From Candidatus Caldatribacterium sp. (GTDB lineage Bacteria; Atribacterota; Atribacteria; Atribacterales; Caldatribacteriaceae): a DNA stretch of 64,000 bases. The notes under the pieces were generated by a model. The model saw only the letters and a list, made by a program, of their open reading frames with translations, was not told the origin of the DNA and searched no databases. The first letter of the stretch is position 1; every line of letters begins with the position of its first letter. Location: contig JANXBI010000046.1 in the NCBI GenBank assembly GCA_025060675.1, positions 1 to 64,000 on the forward strand, written 5' to 3'. A program made the position numbers and the translations under genes. Positions 1 to 7,836 of the stretch are shown here, in pieces.

Positions 1-1
1 C

Positions 2-319
2 GTGGAGATGGGAAGGGTGGAAGAGGTCCTGGGGAATCCTAAACACCCGTACACAAGGCTCCTCCTTGCCTCTATCCCTGAGCCAGACCCGGGGAAAAGA
101 CACAGAGAGCGGGTCGTGCTCCTTGAAGAACGGGAGGAGTACCTGCGGGTGGGGTGTCGGTTCGCAGGACGGTGCCCTGAGGTGATGGAGATTTGTCGGG
201 AAAAACCTCCAGAAGCCGTGGTGGTTTCGGGGGTTTTGGTACTCTGCCACAGGTGGAGCAGTGTGCAAAACACGAAGGAGGAGGTAACCCATGAGAGACA
301 GCATTCCTCTAGTCCGTGA
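2..319 (+). CDS. C-terminal fragment of dipeptide/oligopeptide-type ABC transporter ATP-binding protein
   Basis: The gene runs in from before the window, so only about 105 C-terminal residues are visible. They carry the hallmark tail of the OppD/OppF/DppD/DppF family: NPKHPYTRLLLASIPEPDP, followed by the GCRFAGRCP motif and two further cysteines (MEIC, VLCH), the usual four-Cys C-terminal element. The Walker and signature motifs lie upstream of the window. It overlaps the following GH3 glycosidase gene by 29 bp, so both are in one operon; the transporter probably imports oligosaccharides rather than peptides, as such transporters often do in thermophilic fermenters (inference). The ATPase would act on the cytoplasmic face of the inner membrane. 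Confidence 0.85.
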   Translation: MEMGRVEEVLGNPKHPYTRLLLASIPEPDPGKRHRERVVLLEEREEYLRVGCRFAGRCPEVMEICREKPPEAVVVSGVLVLCHRWSSVQNTKEEVTHERQHSSSP

Positions 320-2561
320 ACTCCTTTCCCGTATGACCCTTGAAGAGAAGGTGGCGCAACTCTGTGCGGTGCACGCGCACCGGCTCCTCGAGGGGAAGAA
401 ATTCTCTGAAGAGAAGGCGAAAGCTCTCATCGGGAACGGTATCGGGCAAATTACCCGTCTTTTCGGGAGCCCAGAGCTCGAGCCAGAACAGGCGGTAATT
501 TTAGGTAATGACATCCAACGATTTCTGAAGGAAAAAACGCGTCTTGGCATTCCCGCCATGGTGCATGAGGAGTGTTTGAGTGGCCTTTTGAGCAAGGGGG
601 CTACCGTCTTCCCACAGGCTATTGGTCTTGCGAGTACTTTCAATCCCCAACTTGTCCAGAGAATGACGTCTTTGATTCGAGAAACGATGCGAGCTTTGGG
701 GGTGCACCAAGGCCTTGCTCCCGTTCTTGATATCCCAAGGGATCCCCGTTGGGGAAGAACAGAGGAGACCTTTGGAGAGGACCCATATCTCGTATCCCGG
801 ATAGGCTCAGCCTATATTCGGGGACTCCAAGGCGAGGACTTGCGACATGGGATTGTGGCCACAGCTAAGCACTTTACGGCTTACGGGATTTCTGAGGGTG
901 GGCGGAACCTTGCTCCAGCCAAGGTGGGAGAACGGGAACTTCGGGAAGTTTTCCTTTTCCCCTTTGAGGTGGCTGTTCGGGAAGCAGGGGTGCGCTCCAT
1001 CATGAATGCTTACCACGAAATCGATGGCGTTCCCTGTGCCGCTTCCTCTTTCCTCCTGACCAAAATTCTTCGAGAGGAATGGGGCTTTGGGGGTATTGTT
1101 GTGTCTGACTATGAGGCTGTTCGCATGCTTTTCACTTTCCACCGTGTTGCAAAAGATGAGAAGGAAGCGGCAATCCTGGCGCTCAAAGCAGGTATCGATG
1201 TGGAGCTTCCCGATGCCGATTGCTTCCCTCACCTTGTGGCGGCGGTACGGGAAGGATATATTAGCGAAGAGCTTCTTGATGCGGCGGTACAGCGGGTACT
1301 TACCTTGAAGTATGAGCTTGGCCTTTTCGATAGCCTTCCCCTGGCATCTCCAGAAAGCATCGCCCTTCTTGACGCCCCCAAGAACCGGGAACTTGCTCGA
1401 GAAATCGCCCGAGCTTCCTGTGTCCTTCTCAAAAACGATGGTATCTTGCCCCTCCGGAAGGATATCACATCTCTTGCCGTTATAGGTCCCAATGCCCATA
1501 ACCCTGTGCATCTCCATGGGGACTATAGTTACACCACTCATGTTCCCAGCGTTCTTGCCTGGAAGGGTAAGGAGGCACGGTGGGAACTTGTGGTGCCCAC
1601 AGTGACCGTCCTTGAAGGGATAAGACTTAAGGTCTCTCCAGAAACACAGGTTTTCTACGCTCAAGGATGTGACCTGACAGCCTCCACAGAGGAAGGGGTG
1701 CGTGAGGCTCTCGATGTAGCGAAAAACGCCGAGGTCATCGTTGCCGTCCTGGGAGAACGGAGTGGCCTTTTCCGACAGTCCCTCTCGGGCGAGGGGAGCG
1801 ACCGGACAGAGCTTGCCCTTCCTGAAGCACAGCGGAATCTCCTCAAGGCGCTCTATGGGCTTGGGAAACCTATCGTTCTTGTTCTTGTGAACGGAAGGCC
1901 TCTTGAGCTCTCTTGGGAGCATGAGCATATCCCGGCTATCCTTGAAGCCTGGTATCCTGGGGAAGAGGGAGGAAACGCCATTGCCGATATTCTCTTTGGG
2001 GATTACAATCCCTCGGGGAAACTCCCCATTTCTTTCCCAAAAGCGTCGGGACAAGTTCCCGTATACTACAACCGTAAGCCTACGTCCTTCAGCGAGTATC
2101 TCTCATGCGATGCAGAGCCTCTCTTCCCCTTTGGCCACGGCTTGAGCTACACCACGTTTGCCTATCGGGACCTTGAAGTACGCCCTGAAAAGGTTCGGGG
2201 CCTTGAGGAAGTGACCATACGATGCACAGTGGAGAATGTTGGAGGAAGAGAAGGAGAAGAGGTTGTGCAGCTCTACATCCGGGACCTTGTAGCTTCCTGT
2301 GCTCGACCACGACAGGAGCTCAAGGGTTTCGTGAAAGTTCGCCTTGCTCCTGGTGAGAAGAAGACGGTGACCTTTACTCTCTTCCCGGAGCAGCTTGCTT
2401 TCTACGATGCCCATATGCGCCTTGTAGTAGAACCAGGGGTTTTTGAAGTGATGATTGGCGCGTCCTCCCGAGATATTCGTCTTTCAGGAGTTTTCGAGGT
2501 TCTTGAGGAAAGGGTCATCACAAAATACCGCCACTTTGCAAGCGAAGTGACCGTCGAGTGA
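291..2561 (+). CDS. Glycoside hydrolase family 3 beta-glucosidase/beta-xylosidase
   Basis: A 756-residue GH3 enzyme, full length for the family with a C-terminal fibronectin III-like domain. Visible landmarks are DPRWGR (151-156), the K193-H194 pair in AKHFTAYG, and the nucleophile loop GIVVSDYEAV with the catalytic aspartate at residue 273. It should release terminal beta-linked sugars (glucose or xylose; not decidable here) from short oligosaccharides. No signal peptide is visible, so it probably acts in the cytoplasm on imported oligosaccharides. The ATG at 291 follows a strong GGAGGAGG ribosome site and overlaps the upstream ABC ATPase gene by 29 bp, pointing to a transporter-hydrolase operon. 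A terminator hairpin follows about 85 bp downstream. Confidence 0.93.
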   Translation: MRDSIPLVRELLSRMTLEEKVAQLCAVHAHRLLEGKKFSEEKAKALIGNGIGQITRLFGSPELEPEQAVILGNDIQRFLKEKTRLGIPAMVHEECLSGLLSKGATVFPQAIGLASTFNPQLVQRMTSLIRETMRALGVHQGLAPVLDIPRDPRWGRTEETFGEDPYLVSRIGSAYIRGLQGEDLRHGIVATAKHFTAYGISEGGRNLAPAKVGERELREVFLFPFEVAVREAGVRSIMNAYHEIDGVPCAASSFLLTKILREEWGFGGIVVSDYEAVRMLFTFHRVAKDEKEAAILALKAGIDVELPDADCFPHLVAAVREGYISEELLDAAVQRVLTLKYELGLFDSLPLASPESIALLDAPKNRELAREIARASCVLLKNDGILPLRKDITSLAVIGPNAHNPVHLHGDYSYTTHVPSVLAWKGKEARWELVVPTVTVLEGIRLKVSPETQVFYAQGCDLTASTEEGVREALDVAKNAEVIVAVLGERSGLFRQSLSGEGSDRTELALPEAQRNLLKALYGLGKPIVLVLVNGRPLELSWEHEHIPAILEAWYPGEEGGNAIADILFGDYNPSGKLPISFPKASGQVPVYYNRKPTSFSEYLSCDAEPLFPFGHGLSYTTFAYRDLEVRPEKVRGLEEVTIRCTVENVGGREGEEVVQLYIRDLVASCARPRQELKGFVKVRLAPGEKKTVTFTLFPEQLAFYDAHMRLVVEPGVFEVMIGASSRDIRLSGVFEVLEERVITKYRHFASEVTVE

Positions 2562-2644
2562 AACCATGTTCTGGGTTTTCGTGGTGTGTACCACATGGCG
2601 CTTTTGGGATGTGCTGAAGGGTTGCGCTCTTCAGATTCTTCTTG

Positions 2645-2688
2645 ACACCCCGAAGGATTCTCCACCCTTCGGGGTGTTGCCTTTGTTC
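2645..2688 (+). terminator. Rho-independent terminator after GH3 gene
   Basis: A perfect 12-bp inverted repeat (ACACCCCGAAGG at 2645-2656, CCTTCGGGGTGT at 2666-2677) with a 9-nt loop is followed by a T-rich stretch. It closes the transporter-GH3 operon. Two weaker hairpins lie just upstream (GTGGT/ACCAC near 2580 and CTGAAG/CTTCAG near 2615-2635); I see no gene in 2562-2837. Confidence 0.85.
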
Positions 2689-2801
2689 TAAGGTTCACTC
2701 TCTTTTGCCCTTTGTAAAAGCAAGATGCCTTTGCCATTTTCTACGGCCGTGGTTCTTGTCGGTCCTTTGCTGCCTTGTGGAAAGCTTATGGGGTTCCTCT
2801 A

Positions 2802-2810
2802 TGGTACAAT
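2802..2810 (+). promoter_or_regulatory. Extended -10 promoter for the BMP-type importer operon
   Basis: TGG followed by TACAAT forms an extended -10 element (TGn plus hexamer) 28 bp before the ATG of the substrate-binding gene and just after the GH3 terminator. No good -35 hexamer is visible at 17 bp. The same TGn-plus-hexamer pattern recurs before other genes in this window. Confidence 0.5.
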
Positions 2811-2837
2811 GGAGAAAAACCCACGGGAGGGATTGCG

Positions 2838-3851
2838 ATGAGGCGGGCTTTGCTTGGGGCAATGGTTTTGCTTTTCGTGGTGTCTTCCCTTGCTTTTGCA
2901 GCGCCAAAGAAGATTGGGGTTATTCTTGCTACCGGAGGTCTTGGGGACAAGTCTTTCAACGACATCTCTTATGCAGGAGCCCTTCGGGCAAAGGAGGAGC
3001 TTGGGGTGGAACTCGACTACGTGGAACCCAAGGCCATTGCGGAGTACGAAGGGTACCAACGGGATTTTGCTTCCTCAGGAGAGTATGAGATTATCGTCTG
3101 TGTTGGCTTTGACCAGGCGGATGCCTTGAACAAAATCGCTCAGGAATTTCCCGAACAGAAATTTGCTATTGTGGACATGGTGGTGAATCAACCCAACGTG
3201 GCTTCGCTCCTTTTTAAGGCCAACGAAGGTGGGTTTCTTCTTGGCATTGCGGCAGCACATATGACAAAGACTGGGAAAATTGGCATTGTGGGTGGCATGG
3301 ACATTCCACTCATTAGGGATTTCTTCTTGGGATTTGAAGAAGGGGTGAAGTGGGCGAACACGGGAGCGGTTGTACTCCCCGTGGTGTACGTTGGCGGCTG
3401 GGCAGACCCAACAAAAGGGAAGGAATTGGCACTTTCCCTCATTGACCAAGGATGTGACGTGATTTGGGCAGCAGCGGGGAAAAGTGGTCTTGGAGCCTTA
3501 GAAGCGGCAAAGGAACGGGGAGTGTACGCCATGGGTGTTGATGCCTGCCAGTGCTACCTTGGCAACCATATTTTTGCGAGCTTGACAAAGCGCGTTGATG
3601 TCGCTGTCTACGAAACGATTAAGGCTGCTTTTGCGGGCACTTTCCAAGGAGGGGTATATGAGAAGGGTGTTGCCGAGGGCTGGATTGGCAACTGCCGTTT
3701 CCCTGAGGAGGAGCCATTCTGGGAGGGACGTTTTGGGTTCAAGCATGCGGTAGAACTTCCCAAAGAGGTTCTTGAGAAGATGCTTGAAGCCCGAGAGAAG
3801 ATAACCAAAGGGGAAATTCGTGTTCCTCGGCCACCAGAGTTTGGCGGATAA
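2838..3851 (+). CDS. BMP-family ABC transporter substrate-binding protein (nucleoside type)
   Basis: A 337-residue periplasmic binding protein of the basic membrane protein (BMP/PnrA) family, which binds purine nucleosides or related compounds. Residues 1 to about 22 form a Sec signal peptide ending in AFA; there is no lipobox cysteine, so it should be a soluble periplasmic protein. The diagnostic GDKSFNDISYAG stretch follows near residue 38, and GGMDIPLIRDFFLGFEEG is typical for the family. I chose the ATG at 2838 (GGGAGG site, hydrophobic signal) over an in-frame start at 2775. Only 3 bp separate it from the ATPase gene. Confidence 0.9.
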   Translation: MRRALLGAMVLLFVVSSLAFAAPKKIGVILATGGLGDKSFNDISYAGALRAKEELGVELDYVEPKAIAEYEGYQRDFASSGEYEIIVCVGFDQADALNKIAQEFPEQKFAIVDMVVNQPNVASLLFKANEGGFLLGIAAAHMTKTGKIGIVGGMDIPLIRDFFLGFEEGVKWANTGAVVLPVVYVGGWADPTKGKELALSLIDQGCDVIWAAAGKSGLGALEAAKERGVYAMGVDACQCYLGNHIFASLTKRVDVAVYETIKAAFAGTFQGGVYEKGVAEGWIGNCRFPEEEPFWEGRFGFKHAVELPKEVLEKMLEAREKITKGEIRVPRPPEFGG

Positions 3852-3854
3852 GAC

Positions 3855-5381
3855 ATGGTCGTCCTCTCAGTACGCGGCCTTACGAAGCGCTTTGGGGAAG
3901 TTGTCGCCAATGACCATATCGATCTTGACATCGTGGAGGGAGAAATCCACGGACTCTTAGGTGAGAACGGGGCGGGAAAGTCTGTCCTGTCAAGCTGTAT
4001 CTATGGGCTGTACCGCCCCGATGAAGGGAGAATTTTCCTCCGGGGACAAGAGGTCCACATTGCGAGTCCTTTTGATGCCATCCGTCTTGGCATTGGCATG
4101 GTCCACCAGCACCTGACCCTTGTGCCACGCCTTTCAGTGTGGGAGAACATTGTTCTTGGACGGGAACCTCGCCGGGGAATACGAGTGGATCGGGCAAAGG
4201 CGCTTGCGGCGATTGAGCGGCTCCTTGAAGAAACCGGTTTCCAGCTTAACCTCGGGGAAAGGGTGGAAGCGCTTCCTGTGGGGGTGCGGCAAAGGGTCGA
4301 GATTCTCAAGGTCCTCTTTCGGGGGGCAGATATCCTCGTTCTTGACGAACCTACGGCTGTTTTGACGCCTCAGGAGGTGGACCAGCTCATTGCCACGCTC
4401 CGTCGTCTGAAAAGCCAGGGGAAAACCATCATTTTCATCTCCCATAAACTCCGGGAGATTTTCGCCCTCTGTGACCGGGTCACGGTGCTCCGGAAGGGAA
4501 AAAAGGTTGGTACCCTTCCCCTTCGGGAAGCGACTCCAGAGATTTTGGCTGAGATGATGGTGGGGCGGCGGGTTTTTCTTGAACTCACGAAGGAGACCGT
4601 GGAACAAAAAGAAACGCTCCTTGTCCTTCGGGGAGTATCTACCGATGCTCCTGGCGTTCCTCTTTCGAATGTTTCCTTTGCGGTTCGTTCTGGAGAAATC
4701 CTTGGCATCGCTGGAGTGGAGGGCAATGGACAGTCGGAGCTTGCCGAGGTGCTTGTGGGACTTCGAAAGCCAAAGCACGGTACTATCACCTTCCGTGGGA
4801 AGGACATTACTTTGGCTTCGCCAAAAGAACGCATTCGCCTTGGCATAGCCCACATTCCCGAAGATCGTCATCGTCTTGGAGTGATTCTCGATTTCTCGGT
4901 GTGGGAGAATCTCCTCCTTGGATTTGAAACCGAGTCTCCTTTCCGTCGGGGATGGATGACGCTCAATCTTTCGGCTGCCCGGCAATTTGCCCGCCAGAGA
5001 ATCCAGGAATTTGAGATTGCTGTGCCCCATGAGGGCGTGCCTCTACGAACGTTAAGCGGAGGCAATCAGCAAAAGGTCGTGGTAGCAAGAGAACTTGCCT
5101 TTGAACCTGCCCTTCTTGTGGCCTGCCAGCCTACCCGTGGGCTTGATGTGGCAGCGACGGAGTACTTGCGACGTGTTCTCCTTGCGGCTCGACGCAAAGG
5201 GAAAGCGGTTCTGCTCATCTCTGCAGATCTTGATGAGATTCGGGCTCTGAGCGATCGAGTTCTTGTGATGTACGAGGGGAGAATTGTTGGAGAACTTGCT
5301 CCGGAAAGTGACGAGTACCAGTTTGGGCTTCTCATGGGAGGGAAGGGTTTCGGTGCGATGGAAGTTCCGCCTTCCTTCTGA
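3855..5381 (+). CDS. Double-domain ABC ATPase of a nucleoside/sugar importer
   Basis: A 508-residue cytoplasmic ATPase with two ABC modules, as in YufO/NupO-type nucleoside importers. Domain 1 has Walker A GENGAGKS (36-43), an atypical signature LPVGVRQRVE and Walker B LVLDEPTAVL. Domain 2 lacks the P-loop lysine (GVEGNGQS), has a good signature LSGGNQQK and a Walker B in which the glutamate is Gln (ACQPTRGLD). An asymmetric pair with one degenerate site is normal for this family. It energises the two permeases that follow; the next gene starts inside its 3' end. Confidence 0.92.
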   Translation: MVVLSVRGLTKRFGEVVANDHIDLDIVEGEIHGLLGENGAGKSVLSSCIYGLYRPDEGRIFLRGQEVHIASPFDAIRLGIGMVHQHLTLVPRLSVWENIVLGREPRRGIRVDRAKALAAIERLLEETGFQLNLGERVEALPVGVRQRVEILKVLFRGADILVLDEPTAVLTPQEVDQLIATLRRLKSQGKTIIFISHKLREIFALCDRVTVLRKGKKVGTLPLREATPEILAEMMVGRRVFLELTKETVEQKETLLVLRGVSTDAPGVPLSNVSFAVRSGEILGIAGVEGNGQSELAEVLVGLRKPKHGTITFRGKDITLASPKERIRLGIAHIPEDRHRLGVILDFSVWENLLLGFETESPFRRGWMTLNLSAARQFARQRIQEFEIAVPHEGVPLRTLSGGNQQKVVVARELAFEPALLVACQPTRGLDVAATEYLRRVLLAARRKGKAVLLISADLDEIRALSDRVLVMYEGRIVGELAPESDEYQFGLLMGGKGFGAMEVPPSF

Positions 5382-6387
5382 GGTTTTCGCCGTTGGTCTT
5401 GCCTTTCTCTTTGGCATGGTTGTGTTGCTTCTTACTGGTTATCCGCCGGTGAAAGCCCTTTTGGCTCTCTTTCGTGGAGCCTTTGGTTCGCGGAACGCTG
5501 TAGGACAGACCCTCACTCAGGCGACGCCCATTCTTTTCACTTCTTTGGCGTTCCTTTTGGCTTTCCGCTCTGGTGTTTTCAACATTGGGGTGGAGGGGCA
5601 ATTCCTCATGGGTGCCTTTGTGACCGCACTTTCTGGGATAGGTCTTCGAGGGCTCCCCTTTCCAATTCATGCCCTCTTGGCGCTGTTTTTGGGAGGACTT
5701 GGTGGAGCAGTGTACGCCCTATTCCCGGCACTTTTGAAAGTGTACCTGGGAGCACACGAGGTCATCACTACTATGATGCTGAGCTATGTTGCTTTGTACC
5801 TTACCAGCTATTTTGTGAACTACCCTCTCAAGGCACCAGGCTGGGTAGCCCAAACTGACCTTGTCCCACCATCAGCAAGGCTTCCCCGAATCCTTCCTCC
5901 GACGCAGCTTTCTTTTGCTTTTCCCATAGCTCTTGGTTTTGCCCTTTTCGTTTTCTGGTTCCTTGAGCGAACGGTACCTGGCTTCTCCATTCGGGCGGTA
6001 GGATTGAATCCGAAGGCTTCAGAAAACCGAGGCATCCCGGTGCGGAAGTACCAACTTTTCGCCTTTGTCCTCAGCGGATTCATCGCTGGAGTTGGTGGCG
6101 GGGGAGAAATTCTTGGGGTTCATGGACGGTTCGTGGATGGCTTTTCCCCAGGGTACGGTTGGGATGGCATTGCGGTAAGCCTTGTGGGGAGATTGCACCC
6201 CCTTGGATGCATTTTTGCTTCAGTGCTCTTTGGAATGCTTCGGGCAGGAGGAATGACCATGACCCGGATGACGAAGGTACCCCTTGACCTTTCTCTCATC
6301 ATCCAGGCTCTCGTCATTCTCCTTGTGGCAGCACCATTTTGTATCCAGTACCTGAGGAATCTCTTCAGGAAGGGTCGTCCGTCATGA
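5353..6387 (+). CDS. BMP-type ABC transporter permease subunit 1
   Basis: A 344-residue integral membrane permease of the YufP/NupP (BPD_transp_2) family with about eight to ten hydrophobic segments; the hallmark ATPILFTSLAFLLAFRSG then FNIGVEGQFLMG is present. I place the start at GTG 5353 because GGGAGGGAAGG lies six bases upstream; the frame is open further back to 5284. This makes a 29-bp overlap with the ATPase gene. Its stop codon overlaps the ATG of the second permease, so the two are translationally coupled and should form the heterodimeric channel of the importer. Confidence 0.9.
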   Translation: MRWKFRLPSEVFAVGLAFLFGMVVLLLTGYPPVKALLALFRGAFGSRNAVGQTLTQATPILFTSLAFLLAFRSGVFNIGVEGQFLMGAFVTALSGIGLRGLPFPIHALLALFLGGLGGAVYALFPALLKVYLGAHEVITTMMLSYVALYLTSYFVNYPLKAPGWVAQTDLVPPSARLPRILPPTQLSFAFPIALGFALFVFWFLERTVPGFSIRAVGLNPKASENRGIPVRKYQLFAFVLSGFIAGVGGGGEILGVHGRFVDGFSPGYGWDGIAVSLVGRLHPLGCIFASVLFGMLRAGGMTMTRMTKVPLDLSLIIQALVILLVAAPFCIQYLRNLFRKGRPS

Positions 6388-7259
6388 GCTTGAGCCTCTT
6401 CCAGGCCATGATTCGTATGGCAACGCCAATTCTCTTTGCCGCTTTAGGAGGATGTCTCTGTGAACGGGCGGGGGTTATCAATATCGGCCTTGAAGGGATT
6501 ATGCTCACCGCCGCGTTTTTTGGTGTCTTCGTAACCTATATCACCGGAATGCCTTTCCTTGGGTTCCTTGGAGGGCTTGTCTCAGGCATTGCCTGGGGAT
6601 TCCTTATTGCCCTTTTAACGGTCCGTTTTTACGGGAATCAGATTGTGGTGGGAACGGGGGTCAACGTCTTTGGTCTTGGACTCAGTGCCTTCCTTTCCCA
6701 GAAAGTCTGGGGATCTCGGGGAGCATCGGAAGCAGTTGCTGGTTTTCGGAGTATCGCCTTACCCTGTCTTGGGGAGCAGACGTTTTTCGTATACCTTGGC
6801 TTGGTTCTCGTTTTCATTCTCCATTTTTTCCTCTTTGCTACTCCTTGGGGGTTACGTCTCCGAGCAGTGGGTGAAAACCCCCAGGCTGCGGATACTGCAG
6901 GAATTCACGTTCTCCGTTACAGAACTTTTGGGGTTGTAGCTGGATCAGCGATGGCAAGTCTTGGAGGTGTATTCCTCTCCCTGGGGCATTTGCGGTTCTT
7001 TGCCTGGGGCATGACGAGTGGTCGGGGATTCATCGGTCTTGCTGCCATGATTCTTGGGAGGTGGACTCCAGTAGGGTGTCTTCTCGCAAGCCTCCTTTTT
7101 GGTTTTGCTGATGCCCTACAGATGCGCCTTCAAGCTCTGGGGATACTCCCATCGCAAATCATCCTCCTTATTCCTTACCTTGCTACTATCCTTGTTCTTT
7201 CAGGTTTTGTGGGGAAGGCCGTGCCTCCTTCCCGGTACGAGCCGTACCGGAAGGAGTGA
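6384..7259 (+). CDS. BMP-type ABC transporter permease subunit 2
   Basis: A 291-residue permease of the YufQ/NupQ type, with the family motif RMATPILFAALGGCLCERAG and NIGLEGIMLTAAF near the N-terminus and about eight hydrophobic segments. The ATG at 6384 overlaps the stop of permease 1 by 4 bp (ATGA). Together with the binding protein, ATPase and permease 1 it completes a four-gene importer most likely for purine nucleosides (family knowledge; substrate not proven). It is the last intact gene of the operon. Confidence 0.9.
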   Translation: MSLSLFQAMIRMATPILFAALGGCLCERAGVINIGLEGIMLTAAFFGVFVTYITGMPFLGFLGGLVSGIAWGFLIALLTVRFYGNQIVVGTGVNVFGLGLSAFLSQKVWGSRGASEAVAGFRSIALPCLGEQTFFVYLGLVLVFILHFFLFATPWGLRLRAVGENPQAADTAGIHVLRYRTFGVVAGSAMASLGGVFLSLGHLRFFAWGMTSGRGFIGLAAMILGRWTPVGCLLASLLFGFADALQMRLQALGILPSQIILLIPYLATILVLSGFVGKAVPPSRYEPYRKE

Positions 7260-7836
7260 ATGAAAAGCCGTGAAGGGTATGGTATGGATTTATGGGTTGC
7301 AAAACGCTATGGAGAGAGTGGTGCTTGGGGGCAACGCTTCTTTTGCCATGTCGGGGTGCTTGCACTCTGGAGGCTCCATACAGGCGACAATCTCCCCTTT
7401 TGGGAGGAATGCCGTCTTGTTGAGCAGCACTTTCGGAGCAGGATATCCGCGTCCGTGAAGAAGCTGTGTTCTGTGGCCTTGCTCGCTTGGTGATTGAAGC
7501 AACTGGGTTTTCTGTTCCGGGATTCCCTGGATGCTTCTTCCGGGTACTGTGTCGGTGAGCTACTCTGGTCTCTTTTTCCTGGCCAGGAATGCTTGGTATT
7601 CCTTGAAAAGCGGGTGTTCTCTGTGGATAGGTTCCTTGAAGAGCTCATAGCTTTTCCCTTGGGGTTTCTTGAGATTGTATGCTCCACCGGCAGGGCTTTT
7701 GCGCGGGACGTTTGGACGTTCCTTGCTTGATTCATCGCCGATGTGGGGAGAGGGGTGCCAGTTCTTTGGAGAGAGGAAGCCAAGTATCTCTGCGTGTTTC
7801 TCAAAGTTCCTTGGACGAGACGCATACTTTGACCCT
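7260..7836 (+). pseudogene. Possible decayed coding region between importer and helicase genes
   Basis: No intact gene is visible in the 550 bp after the second permease. Codon-like sequence with protein-like translation appears in pieces: frame of 7260 up to about 7435, then the frame carrying DIRVREEAVFCGLARL (7440-7555), then again the first frame (about 7556-7836) including RVFSVDRFLEELIAFPLG, with in-frame TGA codons at 7491-7493 and 7728-7730. This is what a gene with two compensating frame changes and at least one stop would look like. I do not recognise the protein. An alternative is non-coding DNA with chance open frames. Confidence 0.3.

Noticed and set aside
807..2054. Minus-strand open frame of 415 codons inside the GH3 gene
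   Set aside because: Antisense to a well-supported GH3 enzyme; translation is rich in Arg, Lys, Pro and Ser without any domain; no ribosome site.
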